From NCBI RefSeq assembly GCF_007845635.1, contig NZ_SELG01000029.1:310001-374000 (forward strand): 64,000 bases of DNA, read 5' to 3'. A model generated the notes under the pieces. That model was not told the origin of the DNA, ran no database searches, and worked only from the letters and a program-made list of their open reading frames with translations. The stretch is from Apibacter muscae. Its GTDB lineage: Bacteria; Bacteroidota; Bacteroidia; Flavobacteriales; Weeksellaceae. The stretch's first letter is position 1; each line of letters starts with the position of its first letter. Position numbers and translations under genes: made by a program. Below, piece after piece: positions 37,723 through 45,879 of this stretch.

Positions 37723-38263
37723 ATTAATCAAATTATAAATTAAGTATTATTCTTATTGATTAATAATAACTTATTTTAAGTTAATTCATGAATCTCAAAT
37801 TGCAAAACTGGAAAATTATTTCTGTAATTTTTGAGAAAATCTTTTCAGATAAATTTTAGGGAAGCAAGATCAATCTAAAATTCATTTAAATTAAGGATAA
37901 CTAAATTATGAGTTAAGTTTTTTTTAATAATATAAAAAGTAGATTAAAAATTACTTTTCAAGTAAGTAAAATAGTACGTATAAGGTTTATATTATTTAAA
38001 ATGTATATGGCATAAATATTTTATATCTGAAAATGATTAGCAAAATCATACATTTTTGATTAAAAACTTATTAATCGATATGATAATATGGATAAGTCTT
38101 TTAAAATTAAATAGTTAAAACAATTCAAAATCTAAAAAAATATTAAAAATATATTTTTTTAGATAAAAATTGATAGAATAAATTTAAATTTTATAACAAT
38201 ATATCATTAATGGAATAATTTTTGATATATAATTAAAAATTGTATAATCAGTAATATTAAATT
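37723..38263. other. Long AT-rich intergenic region, no gene seen
   Basis: This stretch of 541 bases, composed almost only of A and T, contains no open frame of note. A 9-bp inverted repeat (37723-37731 with 37756-37764) directly after the hydrolase stop may terminate that operon. No DnaA box, exact TAnnTTTG element or RNA gene was recognised, so the promoter of the BON-domain gene is unresolved. Confidence 0.5.
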
Positions 38264-38731
38264 ATGAAAAAAATTAAGACATTACTTGCATCCTTAGCTA
38301 TTGTTGGAATGTTAGCCTCTACGACTATCTCATGTAAATCAGGACCAAAGGATCAAGATATTAAAACTCAAATTTCTAATATCTTACCGGAAAATATATC
38401 AATAGATGTTAATAAAGGCGTTGCGACACTTTCAGGAGAATTTAAAGATGATCAATCAAAGCAAGAAACTTTAAAAGCAATTAATGCTATACCAGGAGTT
38501 AAAAGTGTTGTTGACAATGCAACAGTTAAGTCTGTAGAAATATCAGCAGATGCTACACTAAGAACCAATGTAGATCAAATATTAAAAAATTATCCAGGCG
38601 TGACAGCTACTATCAATGACGGAGTTGTTACCCTAACCGGAGAATTTAAAAAAACGGAATTGCCTAAGTTATTGCAAGCGGTAAATTCTCTAAAGCCAAA
38701 AAAAGTTGAAAATCAATTAACCTTAAAATAA
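38264..38731 (+). CDS. BON-domain lipoprotein
   Basis: A 155-residue product with a lipoprotein signal ending LASTTISC (Cys about residue 24). Two BON-like repeats follow, each with the GVATLSGEF / GVVTLTGEF turn (about 52-60 and 122-130) and ATLRTNVDQILKNYPGV between them. BON domains are thought to bind phospholipid or hydrophobic ligands (OsmY, DolP). It is encoded four bases before an SH3b-domain protein, so the pair probably works together at the cell envelope. Confidence 0.85.
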   Translation: MKKIKTLLASLAIVGMLASTTISCKSGPKDQDIKTQISNILPENISIDVNKGVATLSGEFKDDQSKQETLKAINAIPGVKSVVDNATVKSVEISADATLRTNVDQILKNYPGVTATINDGVVTLTGEFKKTELPKLLQAVNSLKPKKVENQLTLK

Positions 38732-38735
38732 GATC

Positions 38736-39155
38736 ATGGCATTACAAGATAAATACGCAGATTTAATAAACCTTGCCAATTCATTAGGAACAAATGATTT
38801 AGCAGTAAGAGAACAAGATCAAGTCCTTTATATAGATGGAATAGTTTCAAATGGAGAAATTAAAGATCAACTTTGGGCAGAATATGATAAGATTGATCCA
38901 GATTTTAGATCCGGAGACTTAGTATTAAATATTAATGTTTCTCCTGATGCACCCTCTTCTGAGTATAAAGTAACTACTCAAAGTTCAAATTTAAATATTA
39001 GAAAAGGTCCGGGAACTGATCAACCCATATTGGGAAAAGCAGCCCATCATTCAATAGTTACTTTTTTAAGCAAATATAATGAGGAATGGTATTTGATACG
39101 TTCAGCAGAAGGAATTGAAGGCTATTGTAATACAGAATATTTAACAAAAGTTTAG
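38736..39155 (+). CDS. SH3b-domain protein with BON-like N-terminus
   Basis: A 139-residue product without a signal peptide. The N-terminal half (1-70) has an LYIDGIVSNGEIKDQLWAEY segment reminiscent of a BON fold. The C-terminal half is a bacterial SH3 domain, TTQSSNLNIRKGPGTDQPIL to EGYCNTEYLTKV. Operonic with the BON lipoprotein. SH3b domains commonly contact peptidoglycan, but without an export signal its location is unclear. Confidence 0.78.
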   Translation: MALQDKYADLINLANSLGTNDLAVREQDQVLYIDGIVSNGEIKDQLWAEYDKIDPDFRSGDLVLNINVSPDAPSSEYKVTTQSSNLNIRKGPGTDQPILGKAAHHSIVTFLSKYNEEWYLIRSAEGIEGYCNTEYLTKV

Positions 39156-39176
39156 AAAAACTAAAAATATTTTAAG

Positions 39177-39217
39177 AATTAAGGTTGCTTCAATAAAGGA
39201 GCAACCTTAATTTTTTT
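39177..39217 (+). terminator. Terminator after the BON/SH3b operon
   Basis: A perfect 13-bp stem (39177-39189 with 39200-39212), a 10-base loop and seven consecutive T starting in the right arm. Confidence 0.85.
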
Positions 39218-39232
39218 AAAACTAAAAATTTT

Positions 39233-39240
39233 TAAATTTG
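39233..39240 (+). promoter_or_regulatory. -7 element TAAATTTG for the IscA-type gene
   Basis: An exact TAnnTTTG match 31 bases before the ATG at 39272, just after the preceding terminator. Confidence 0.6.
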
Positions 39241-39271
39241 TTTATTAAAACTCATTAAAAAAATAAAGTAT

Positions 39272-39601
39272 ATGATAAAAGTATCTCCAGAAGCGGAAAA
39301 AAAAATAATAGAGTTAATGAAAGAAGATAACTTTGATCATTTGAAAGATTTTGTACGAGTAGGTGTAGAAAGTGGCGGTTGTTCAGGACTTTCTTATAAA
39401 CTAACTTTCGATCATCAACAAAAACCAGAAGATAAGTTATTTGAAGATAAAGGAATTAAAATTTTAGTTGATAAAAAATCTTTTCTGTATTTGATAGGAA
39501 CAACTTTAGAATATTCTGGAGGTTTAAATGGAAAAGGATTTGTTTTTAACAATCCCAATGCACAAAGAACCTGTGGATGCGGAGAAAGTTTCTCGGTATA
39601 A
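39272..39601 (+). CDS. HesB/IscA family Fe-S cluster carrier (SufA/ErpA-like)
   Basis: A 109-residue A-type carrier with its three cysteines: GGCSGLSYKLTF (Cys about 36) and the C-terminal CGCGESFSV. Such proteins hold and deliver Fe-S clusters to target enzymes. Length matches the family. The downstream nth gene product, surprisingly, has no cysteine, so it is not a client. SufA, IscA and ErpA cannot be separated on this sequence alone. Confidence 0.93.
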   Translation: MIKVSPEAEKKIIELMKEDNFDHLKDFVRVGVESGGCSGLSYKLTFDHQQKPEDKLFEDKGIKILVDKKSFLYLIGTTLEYSGGLNGKGFVFNNPNAQRTCGCGESFSV

Positions 39602-39640
39602 ATTTTAAATTTTTTTTATATCCATTTTTGCTGTCTAAAT

Positions 39641-40264
39641 ATGAAACAAAAAGATAAGGTAGAATATTTAATAAAGGAATTGGGTAAATTATATCCCCAT
39701 CCGGAACCTCCTTTAAATCATAAAGATATATTTACCTTATTAATTTCTGTTTTACTATCTGCTCAAACAACAGATAAAAAAGTAAATGAAGTAACACCAG
39801 AACTATTTAAAGTTGCTCCAGATGCATTTAAAATGGCACAAATCCCAGATTGGGAAATCAAAGAATATATTAGAGAAATTGGTCTATCAAATACCAAATC
39901 TAAAAACATATATAAGCTTTCAAATATTTTAGTTGAAAAATACAATGGTGAAGTTCCAGAAAGTTTTGAGGAATTAGAGTCATTGCCAGGAGTTGGTCAT
40001 AAAACGGCCTCAGTAGTAATGAGTCAAGGGTTTGGTCATCCAGCTTTTCCTGTAGATACCCATATTCATCGATTAATGAAATTATGGAAATTCACTAAAG
40101 GTAAAAGCGTAGAGGAAACAGAAAAAGATGCTAAACGATTATTTCCCAAAAAATTATGGAACGACTTGCATTTACAAATCATTTATTATGGGAGAGAATA
40201 TTCTCCAGCAAGAGGTTGGAGCTTAGAAAAAGATTATATAACAAAATATTTTATAGAAAATTAA
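39641..40264 (+). CDS. nth: Endonuclease III-type DNA glycosylase lacking the Fe-S loop
   Basis: A 207-residue HhH-GPD base-excision enzyme. The helix-hairpin-helix with catalytic Lys reads LPGVGHKTASVVMS (about 115-128) and the catalytic Asp lies in FPVDTHIHRL (about 136-145). Canonical Nth ends with a four-Cys cluster loop. Here the C-terminus reads YYGREYSPARGWSLEKD instead and the whole protein has no cysteine. Activity on oxidised pyrimidines is expected from the intact active site. Confidence 0.9.
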   Translation: MKQKDKVEYLIKELGKLYPHPEPPLNHKDIFTLLISVLLSAQTTDKKVNEVTPELFKVAPDAFKMAQIPDWEIKEYIREIGLSNTKSKNIYKLSNILVEKYNGEVPESFEELESLPGVGHKTASVVMSQGFGHPAFPVDTHIHRLMKLWKFTKGKSVEETEKDAKRLFPKKLWNDLHLQIIYYGREYSPARGWSLEKDYITKYFIEN

Positions 40265-40276
40265 ATAATAAAAGAT

Positions 40277-40660
40277 ATGAAAAGTGTAACACTAATTTTT
40301 GGAACTTTATATGGACTAACCTCTGTAATTTTAGGAGCCTTTGGAGCTCATGCATTTAAAAAAATATTATCCCCTGATAAATTGGAAAGTTTTGAAACAG
40401 GAGTAAAATATCAAATGTATCATGCATTAGCATTACTTATAATAGGTTTATCTCTATCTTTTAGCACAAGTTTAGAAAAATGGGGAGCTTGGGGATTAAT
40501 TATAGGAACATTTTTATTCTCTTTTAGTATTTATTTTTTATCATTTTCGGATTTCTGGAAAATGAATTTAAAATTTTTAGGCCCTATTACTCCGCTTGGA
40601 GGCTTTTTTATGATTTTAGGATGGGCATGTTTGTTACTATATTTTATTAAATGTAGATAA
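40277..40660 (+). CDS. DUF423 family membrane protein
   Basis: A 127-residue product with four hydrophobic helices. The N-terminal block YGLTSVILGAFGAHAFKK and VKYQMYHALALLIIG are the family hallmark (YgdD/DUF423). Function not established. It lies 12 bases after nth and overlaps the minus-strand GT9 gene tail-to-tail by 24 bases. Confidence 0.9.
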   Translation: MKSVTLIFGTLYGLTSVILGAFGAHAFKKILSPDKLESFETGVKYQMYHALALLIIGLSLSFSTSLEKWGAWGLIIGTFLFSFSIYFLSFSDFWKMNLKFLGPITPLGGFFMILGWACLLLYFIKCR

Positions 40661-41716
40661 GTAACTTTTTAAAAAAGGCTTTATTTTAATTATAACAAAC
40701 TCAGAAGATAGCATCAAGTAAAACTTAGAAGATTCCTTCTTCAACTCATTGGGATAAAAATTTTCATAAAGTCGAGGAAGGATATCACTTAAGTGTATAC
40801 TTTTATGAAAATCAATATTTTCATAACAAGCAATATCTTGTTTATAAACAAAAGGAGCATAAATTCCAAAAGTTGGTTTTTGTAAAGCTTTTGTTATAGC
40901 TAAAAATCTACTATTATTACCAATAAAAAGAGTACAATTTTTCATTAGAGAAGCATATTCCCTAATGGATTTTCCAACAGGTTGCACAAATACTTTGGTA
41001 TTAGAATTTAGCAAGGATAGAAGTTCATTCAATTCCTTATGTTGGTTAGGAAGATAATTCAATAACAAATCTGCTCTATAGTTACTCCATATAAAATCAA
41101 TTAGTTTTGCCATGCTACCAATGGTCCATGTAGTATGCTTTTCAGTCCCAAAAATACCAAGCATTATGATAGGTCTTGTAAATTTTATTCCCGCATTCAA
41201 CATAGTTGTTTTAGCCTCCAGAATTTCTTCTTGTGATAAAAATATTTTGGCTACAGGATCTATAGATATCGATTGGTCATTTAAAAATTGATCCAATACA
41301 GCTAAACGGTTTTCTAAGAGATTACAAGTTTGTGTGTTTAGCTTATTTACTTTAACTAAGCGATTAGTATAAAATTTATTAAGAATTGGAGTGTTATAAC
41401 TTAATTTTTTTTGTGCTTTTGAAAAAAAAGTTAAAAAAATACTACTAAAGTTTTGTGATAAATCAATTAGAAAATCATAGCGCTCGCTTCGAACAAGCTT
41501 CATATACTTGTATAAAGATAAAACTGATTTAATGTGCTTATTATCAATGGCTATAATTCTATCTATAGATGGGTTTTTTTGAAGAACTCCCATATATTCT
41601 TTATTACATAAAAAATCTATTTTAATGTCTGGATAGATTTTTTTTAAATTATTAGGAATCACGCTGGAGATTAATACATCCCCAGCATGATTGTATTGTA
41701 TTAGTAGTACTTTCAC
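40637..41716 (-). CDS. Glycosyltransferase family 9 (heptosyltransferase-like)
   Basis: A 359-residue GT-B enzyme resembling WaaC/WaaF. It opens VLLIQYNHAGDVLISSVIPNNL, close to the family's GDxLLTTP start, and the second domain includes PIIMLGIFGTEKHTTWT and FIGNNSRFLAITKAL. It probably adds a sugar to the LPS core. Six bases after dapD on the same strand, so likely co-transcribed with it. Confidence 0.88.
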   Translation of the reverse strand: MKVLLIQYNHAGDVLISSVIPNNLKKIYPDIKIDFLCNKEYMGVLQKNPSIDRIIAIDNKHIKSVLSLYKYMKLVRSERYDFLIDLSQNFSSIFLTFFSKAQKKLSYNTPILNKFYTNRLVKVNKLNTQTCNLLENRLAVLDQFLNDQSISIDPVAKIFLSQEEILEAKTTMLNAGIKFTRPIIMLGIFGTEKHTTWTIGSMAKLIDFIWSNYRADLLLNYLPNQHKELNELLSLLNSNTKVFVQPVGKSIREYASLMKNCTLFIGNNSRFLAITKALQKPTFGIYAPFVYKQDIACYENIDFHKSIHLSDILPRLYENFYPNELKKESSKFYLMLSSEFVIIKIKPFLKSYLSTFNKI

Positions 41717-41722
41717 TTCAGA

Positions 41723-42541
41723 TTATACAGAAACATTATTATCTCTTAAAGCATCATTTAAAGATGTTTTCTTATCAGTGCTTTCTTTTCTTTGTCCAAT
41801 AATCAAAGCACAATTTACATTGTATTCACCTGCAGGGAATTTTTTTGTAATTGAGCCTGGAATTACTACCGAACGAGGAGGTACATAGCCTTTATATTCC
41901 ACTGGTTTATCTCCAGAAACATCAATAATTTTAGTTGAAGCAGTTAATGTAACATTGGCTCCAATAACAGCCTCATTACCAACATGAACCCCTTCTACAA
42001 TTATACATCGAGAGCCAATAAAACAATTATCTCCAATAATAACAGGAGCTGCTTGTAAAGGTTCCAAAACTCCTCCTATACCTACACCACCACTTAAATG
42101 CACGTTTTTACCTATTTGAGCACAACTTCCAACCGTTGCCCAAGTATCGACCATTGTACCCTCATCAACATAAGCCCCAATATTAACATACGAAGGCATT
42201 AGTATAACCCCACTAGAGATGTAAGCCCCTTTTCTTGCAACAGCATTAGGAACCACTCTAATTCCTTTAGATTCATAATCCTTCTTTAAAGGAATTTTGT
42301 CGTGATATTCAAAAATTCCAACTTCAATAGTTTGCATTTTCTGAATAGGGAAATATAAAACAACAGCCTTTTTTACCCATTCATTCACTTTCCATTCCCC
42401 ATTTTCAAGCGGTTCAGCCACTCTTAATTCACCTGAATCTAGCAATTCAATAACTTCACGAATAGAATTTTTATTATTTTCCTCTGATAGTAATTCTCGG
42501 TTATCCCAAATACTTTCAATAGTATGTTGTAAGTTTTTCAT
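41723..42541 (-). CDS. dapD: 2,3,4,5-tetrahydropyridine-2,6-dicarboxylate N-succinyltransferase
   Basis: A 272-residue trimeric left-handed beta-helix enzyme of the succinylase branch of lysine/diaminopimelate synthesis. Features are VVPNAVARKGAYISSGVILM, IGAYVDEGTMVDTWATVGSC and the closing CALIIGQRKESTDKKTSLN. ATG 42541 (MKNLQHTIESIWDNRELL) is the family N-terminus; a start 24 bases upstream would run into the -7 element. asd, the earlier step of the pathway, is at 53.8 kb. Confidence 0.95.
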   Translation of the reverse strand: MKNLQHTIESIWDNRELLSEENNKNSIREVIELLDSGELRVAEPLENGEWKVNEWVKKAVVLYFPIQKMQTIEVGIFEYHDKIPLKKDYESKGIRVVPNAVARKGAYISSGVILMPSYVNIGAYVDEGTMVDTWATVGSCAQIGKNVHLSGGVGIGGVLEPLQAAPVIIGDNCFIGSRCIIVEGVHVGNEAVIGANVTLTASTKIIDVSGDKPVEYKGYVPPRSVVIPGSITKKFPAGEYNVNCALIIGQRKESTDKKTSLNDALRDNNVSV

Positions 42542-42562
42542 CTTTCTAATTTTTATTAAATA

Positions 42563-42570
42563 CAAATTTA
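42563..42570 (-). promoter_or_regulatory. -7 element TAAATTTG for dapD
   Basis: An exact TAnnTTTG match on the minus strand 21 bases before the dapD ATG, which helps fix that start. Confidence 0.6.
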
Positions 42571-42598
42571 TAAAATTAAAAGAAAGTTCTTGAATTAA

Positions 42599-42628
42599 AA
42601 AAGAGGATTAAAATATTAATCCTCTTTT
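42599..42628 (-). terminator. Terminator of the large lipoprotein gene
   Basis: A perfect 13-bp stem (42599-42611 with 42616-42628), 4-base loop, with a T-rich run after it on the minus strand, just downstream of the lipoprotein gene and upstream of the dapD promoter. Confidence 0.85.
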
Positions 42629-42646
42629 AAATTCAATTTATAAACA

Positions 42647-44335
42647 TTATCTAGAAACCTTTATTTCTGATAAAATTTCGCCGGTTTTTGGGTTTTTAAT
42701 ACCATTAGCAGTAAAACCTCTGTCATCTTTAATAATTATATTTCTTAAATAACTGGTTTTAGCAGTTTGGAAAAAATTAATTTTTCTAAACGGTATACAC
42801 AAACTAAAATTAAAATTATTGGAAGATATATTAGAGGGATTAATACTAATTTTTTTAGTTTCTAAAAAAGAACCATTATCTGCATAAACATCGTAAGACA
42901 TTTCTAATTTTCCACTTAATTTTTTCCCATAAATAGGATATTTATAATCTAAAGAAGCATTAATACTAAACGAATTAAGTCCACTGCAAGGAAAGGTAGA
43001 AGCCTTACCCAATGATAAATTAGAAAATTCTATGGATTTATTAAAACTACCCAAATTCCAAAGTTCTTTATTTTCCTTAAACAATTCAGTGGTATAAGCA
43101 GTTACACCTAAAGTTTTAAAATAAAAAGTTGCAGAAGAATAGAAATTACCGTTTGATAAAAAATTAGAACTTTGAGTTGTGCTACCATTACCAATACTAT
43201 AAGAATTTATTCCAAAAACAACATCTCCACTAACATCAAGAAGATTAGTGTCAAACAATTCAATTTTAGGAGTAATTGAAACTCTCATATCAGATGCAAT
43301 CTCACCAATAATTTCTGTATCGTTGATTCCCTTAAATTGCATAGAATTTTCGTAAATGGGATGGCTGGTTTTTCCTGGAACGTTATTATAATAAGCAAAA
43401 CCAATCTTCAAACTTCCAGATGTATTATAAGCTAAGAGCGACTTTTTTCCAAGATTTGCTTCAATTTCTGTAGGTATATTTATACTTTTAATACTTACTT
43501 TAGCAGGTAATTCCCCCAAAAATTCATTGGTAGGAATTTTAATATCAATACTAACTTTTTTAATCAATTCCAAAATATTATCAGGTATGTTATCTGCCAA
43601 ATTATAAGCTACCTTTTTATTTATACCTCCTAAAAATGAAAAATAAGGACTAATATTTGAATTTAACACATAATAAACCTCTATTTGTTTAGGAAGTGGA
43701 AGATTTTTTTTAAAACTTAAAGACAGATGAACTGCTGATTTTACAGAGGTATTAGGATTCAAGGTAATTCCATCACGCGTAAACTCTTTTATAAAATCAA
43801 AATTAAAAAGAGAATAATTATGGTCAAAATCATTTATACTTTTTGCAGAAACTAAGGGAAGGGATTGTTGATCAGAAGTTGATTCCTTTATGTCCATTGA
43901 AAGATCCAAAGTACCATCTTCAAAAATATCCCCTAAATTAGCATTAACTGTTTCAATAGTAAATGAATTATTATTTTGAATTACTGAGGTAATCCTTTTA
44001 AAATAAGTATGATCCCCTGTCTGAATAAACAATACATTGCCAGAAATTAATTGATTACCAATTTCAGTTGAAATAACATCTAAACGAATGGTTCCAAGAT
44101 TTAATTCTTCTGAAGAGCTAAGAATTTTTGCATTTTCAGAATTAATTTTAATCAAATTAGGATTTATTTCCAAGTTCTTTAGTGAATAATTAACCCCATC
44201 AATACTTCCTGTTCGATTAACTACTTTTCCTCTAGGTAAGTCGCTAGGAATTGAAACACTATCATTTAGATCATCCGAGCACGATGAATAAGTTATAAAG
44301 GAAACAAGAATTAATAATAAATAAATTTTTTTCAT
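42647..44335 (-). CDS. Large secreted lipoprotein, unknown function
   Basis: A 562-residue product beginning with a lipoprotein signal MKKIYLLLILVSFITYSSC (Cys about 19) then SDDLND. The rest is strand-rich with few helices, in alternating Ser/Asn/Ile patterns (FTIETVNANLGDIFEDGTLD, VSIDIKIPTNEFLGELPAKV), suggesting stacked beta-sandwich domains. No catalytic motif was recognised. The Ser-Asp-Asp after the lipid Cys resembles the export signal that sends Bacteroidota lipoproteins to the cell surface. Monocistronic. Confidence 0.72.
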   Translation of the reverse strand: MKKIYLLLILVSFITYSSCSDDLNDSVSIPSDLPRGKVVNRTGSIDGVNYSLKNLEINPNLIKINSENAKILSSSEELNLGTIRLDVISTEIGNQLISGNVLFIQTGDHTYFKRITSVIQNNNSFTIETVNANLGDIFEDGTLDLSMDIKESTSDQQSLPLVSAKSINDFDHNYSLFNFDFIKEFTRDGITLNPNTSVKSAVHLSLSFKKNLPLPKQIEVYYVLNSNISPYFSFLGGINKKVAYNLADNIPDNILELIKKVSIDIKIPTNEFLGELPAKVSIKSINIPTEIEANLGKKSLLAYNTSGSLKIGFAYYNNVPGKTSHPIYENSMQFKGINDTEIIGEIASDMRVSITPKIELFDTNLLDVSGDVVFGINSYSIGNGSTTQSSNFLSNGNFYSSATFYFKTLGVTAYTTELFKENKELWNLGSFNKSIEFSNLSLGKASTFPCSGLNSFSINASLDYKYPIYGKKLSGKLEMSYDVYADNGSFLETKKISINPSNISSNNFNFSLCIPFRKINFFQTAKTSYLRNIIIKDDRGFTANGIKNPKTGEILSEIKVSR

Positions 44336-44379
44336 AAATTTTAATTGATTGTATTGTTGTTTAACATAAAATGATTAAG

Positions 44380-44400
44380 TACTCTAAATTTTTTAGAGTA
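44380..44400. repeat. Short inverted repeat at the predicted transcript start of the lipoprotein gene
   Basis: TACTCTAAA (44380-44388) and its complement (44392-44400) flank three T. It lies immediately downstream of the minus-strand -7 element at 44406-44413, so it would be an operator at the start site or a hairpin at the 5' end of the mRNA. Confidence 0.5.
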
Positions 44401-44405
44401 AAAAA

Positions 44406-44413
44406 CAAATTTA
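44406..44413 (-). promoter_or_regulatory. -7 element TAAATTTG for the large lipoprotein gene
   Basis: An exact TAnnTTTG match on the minus strand, about 70 bases before the start codon, next to an inverted repeat. Confidence 0.5.
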
Positions 44414-44485
44414 TTAAATTATAATTTAGATAAAAAATTATTTTTCACTTAAAGACAATAATTATGATTATAAATAAATTGGTGT

Positions 44486-44493
44486 TATTTTTG
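44486..44493 (+). promoter_or_regulatory. -7 element TATTTTTG for the OmpA-family gene
   Basis: An exact TAnnTTTG match 31 bases before the ATG at 44525. Confidence 0.6.
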
Positions 44494-44524
44494 TTCAACT
44501 AAAAAATTAAAATTTTTAAGGGAT

Positions 44525-45361
44525 ATGAAAATTGTTAAAATAGCATTATTATGTACCATAGGTGCTTTTGCAACGTCTTGTGTAAGTAAAAAACAATACG
44601 ATCAAGCAAAAATTGATTACGCTTCATGTTTAGAAAGGAATGTTGATAAAGATAAAACAATCGCAACACTTCAAGAAAGAAATAAAGCCTTAGAAGAACA
44701 AATAAAATTGGTGAATAGACAAAACGATGCTTTACAGCAAAATTTAGCCGATTGTATGGTTACCGGTAAGTCTGGGAATGCAAATATTAATAAATTGATT
44801 GGTCAGATCAACGAATCAAATGCATACATTAAAAAACTAACAGAAGCCAGAGCTAAAAACGACTCTTTAAATTTAGTATTATCAAATAAATTAAAAAGAT
44901 CATTGGATAATTTAAATGACAACGATGTAAATGTTCAAGTTCAAAAAGGAGTAGTATTTATTTCACTTTCTGATAATATGCTTTATAAATCTGGAAGTTA
45001 TGAAGTTCTTCCTAGTGCAGAAGAAGTCTTAGCCAAAGTAGCTAAAATAATTAATGATTATAAAGATTATGACGTTCAAGTACAAGGATTTGCAGATAAT
45101 GACCAATTTAAAAGTTCCACTTCATGTATTAGAGATAATTGGGATTTAAGTGTAATGAGAGCAACATCCGTTGTTAAGTTGTTACAAACTAAATTTGATG
45201 TTGATCCAGCAAGAATGTTAGCAGGAGGACATGGAGAGTATCAGCCAAAAGTTCCAAATGACTCACCTACCAATAAAGCAATCAATAGAAGAACAGAAAT
45301 TATTATATTGCCCAAATTAGATCAGTTTATGGATTTAATGAATCAAAAAATTGCTGATTAG
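44525..45361 (+). CDS. OmpA-family peptidoglycan-associated lipoprotein
   Basis: A 278-residue product with a lipoprotein signal ending GAFATSC (Cys about 19) and a coiled-coil region (about 25-125). A C-terminal OmpA/MotB domain includes VQVQGFADNDQF (about 187-198) and the motif region SPTNKAINRRTEIIILP (about 249-265), whose Asn and Arg bind diaminopimelate. Probably tethers the outer membrane to peptidoglycan. Monocistronic, ending at a terminator. Confidence 0.9.
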   Translation: MKIVKIALLCTIGAFATSCVSKKQYDQAKIDYASCLERNVDKDKTIATLQERNKALEEQIKLVNRQNDALQQNLADCMVTGKSGNANINKLIGQINESNAYIKKLTEARAKNDSLNLVLSNKLKRSLDNLNDNDVNVQVQKGVVFISLSDNMLYKSGSYEVLPSAEEVLAKVAKIINDYKDYDVQVQGFADNDQFKSSTSCIRDNWDLSVMRATSVVKLLQTKFDVDPARMLAGGHGEYQPKVPNDSPTNKAINRRTEIIILPKLDQFMDLMNQKIAD

Positions 45362-45390
45362 TAAAATTTATAATTAAAATATAACAATAA

Positions 45391-45420
45391 AAAAGCCTTC
45401 CATTCTAAGGCTTTTTTTTA
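45391..45420 (+). terminator. Terminator after the OmpA gene
   Basis: A perfect 9-bp stem (45391-45399 with 45407-45415), 7-base loop and a T-run. Its T-run merges directly into the -7 element of the next gene. Confidence 0.85.
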
Positions 45421-45426
45421 TTTTTG
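45419..45426 (+). promoter_or_regulatory. -7 element TATTTTTG for the DUF3127 gene
   Basis: An exact TAnnTTTG match 30 bases before the ATG at 45457 and contiguous with the preceding terminator. Confidence 0.6.
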
Positions 45427-45456
45427 CACTTAATAAAAAGTAAAAATAGTTCAAGC

Positions 45457-45843
45457 ATGGAGATAGTTGGTAAAATTAAATTAATATCAGAGATTCAAAC
45501 TTTTGATAGTGGTTTTAGAAAAAGAGAAGTAGTTATTACTACAGAAGAACAATATCCTCAGCATATTTTAGTAGAATTATTGGGAGATAGAGTAGATATA
45601 ATTAATTCATTTTCTGTAGGTGAAGATGTAAAAATATCAATTAATTTAAGAGGAAGAGAATGGGTTAACCCACAAGGAGAAACGAAATATTTCAATAGCA
45701 TTACAGGTTGGAGAGTGGAAAAATTAATGACAACTCCATCCAACTATAATTCGCCTGTACCACCTTCCTTTCAAAATACTGAAATACCTTCATCACCAAC
45801 AGCTATGATACAAGAAGATGAAGACGATGATTTGCCTTTTTAG
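45457..45843 (+). CDS. DUF3127 domain protein (SSB-like OB fold)
   Basis: A 128-residue product. The N-terminal domain MEIVGKIKLISEIQTFDSGF to VNPQGETKYFNSITGWRVEKL has an OB-fold-like strand pattern. The disordered tail ends EDEDDDLPF, like the acidic C-terminal tip that single-stranded DNA-binding proteins use to recruit partners. An upstream in-frame TTG at 45424 would fall inside the -7 element, so ATG 45457 is chosen. Nucleic-acid binding is inferred. Confidence 0.85.
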   Translation: MEIVGKIKLISEIQTFDSGFRKREVVITTEEQYPQHILVELLGDRVDIINSFSVGEDVKISINLRGREWVNPQGETKYFNSITGWRVEKLMTTPSNYNSPVPPSFQNTEIPSSPTAMIQEDEDDDLPF

Positions 45844-45879
45844 ATAGAATAAAAATCTAAGAATTCGAATCTATAGTTA

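Noticed and set aside
37723-38263. Possible second AT-rich origin-like region
   Set aside because: Comparable AT content to the pgk gap, but no DnaA box matches and no change of strand composition around it.
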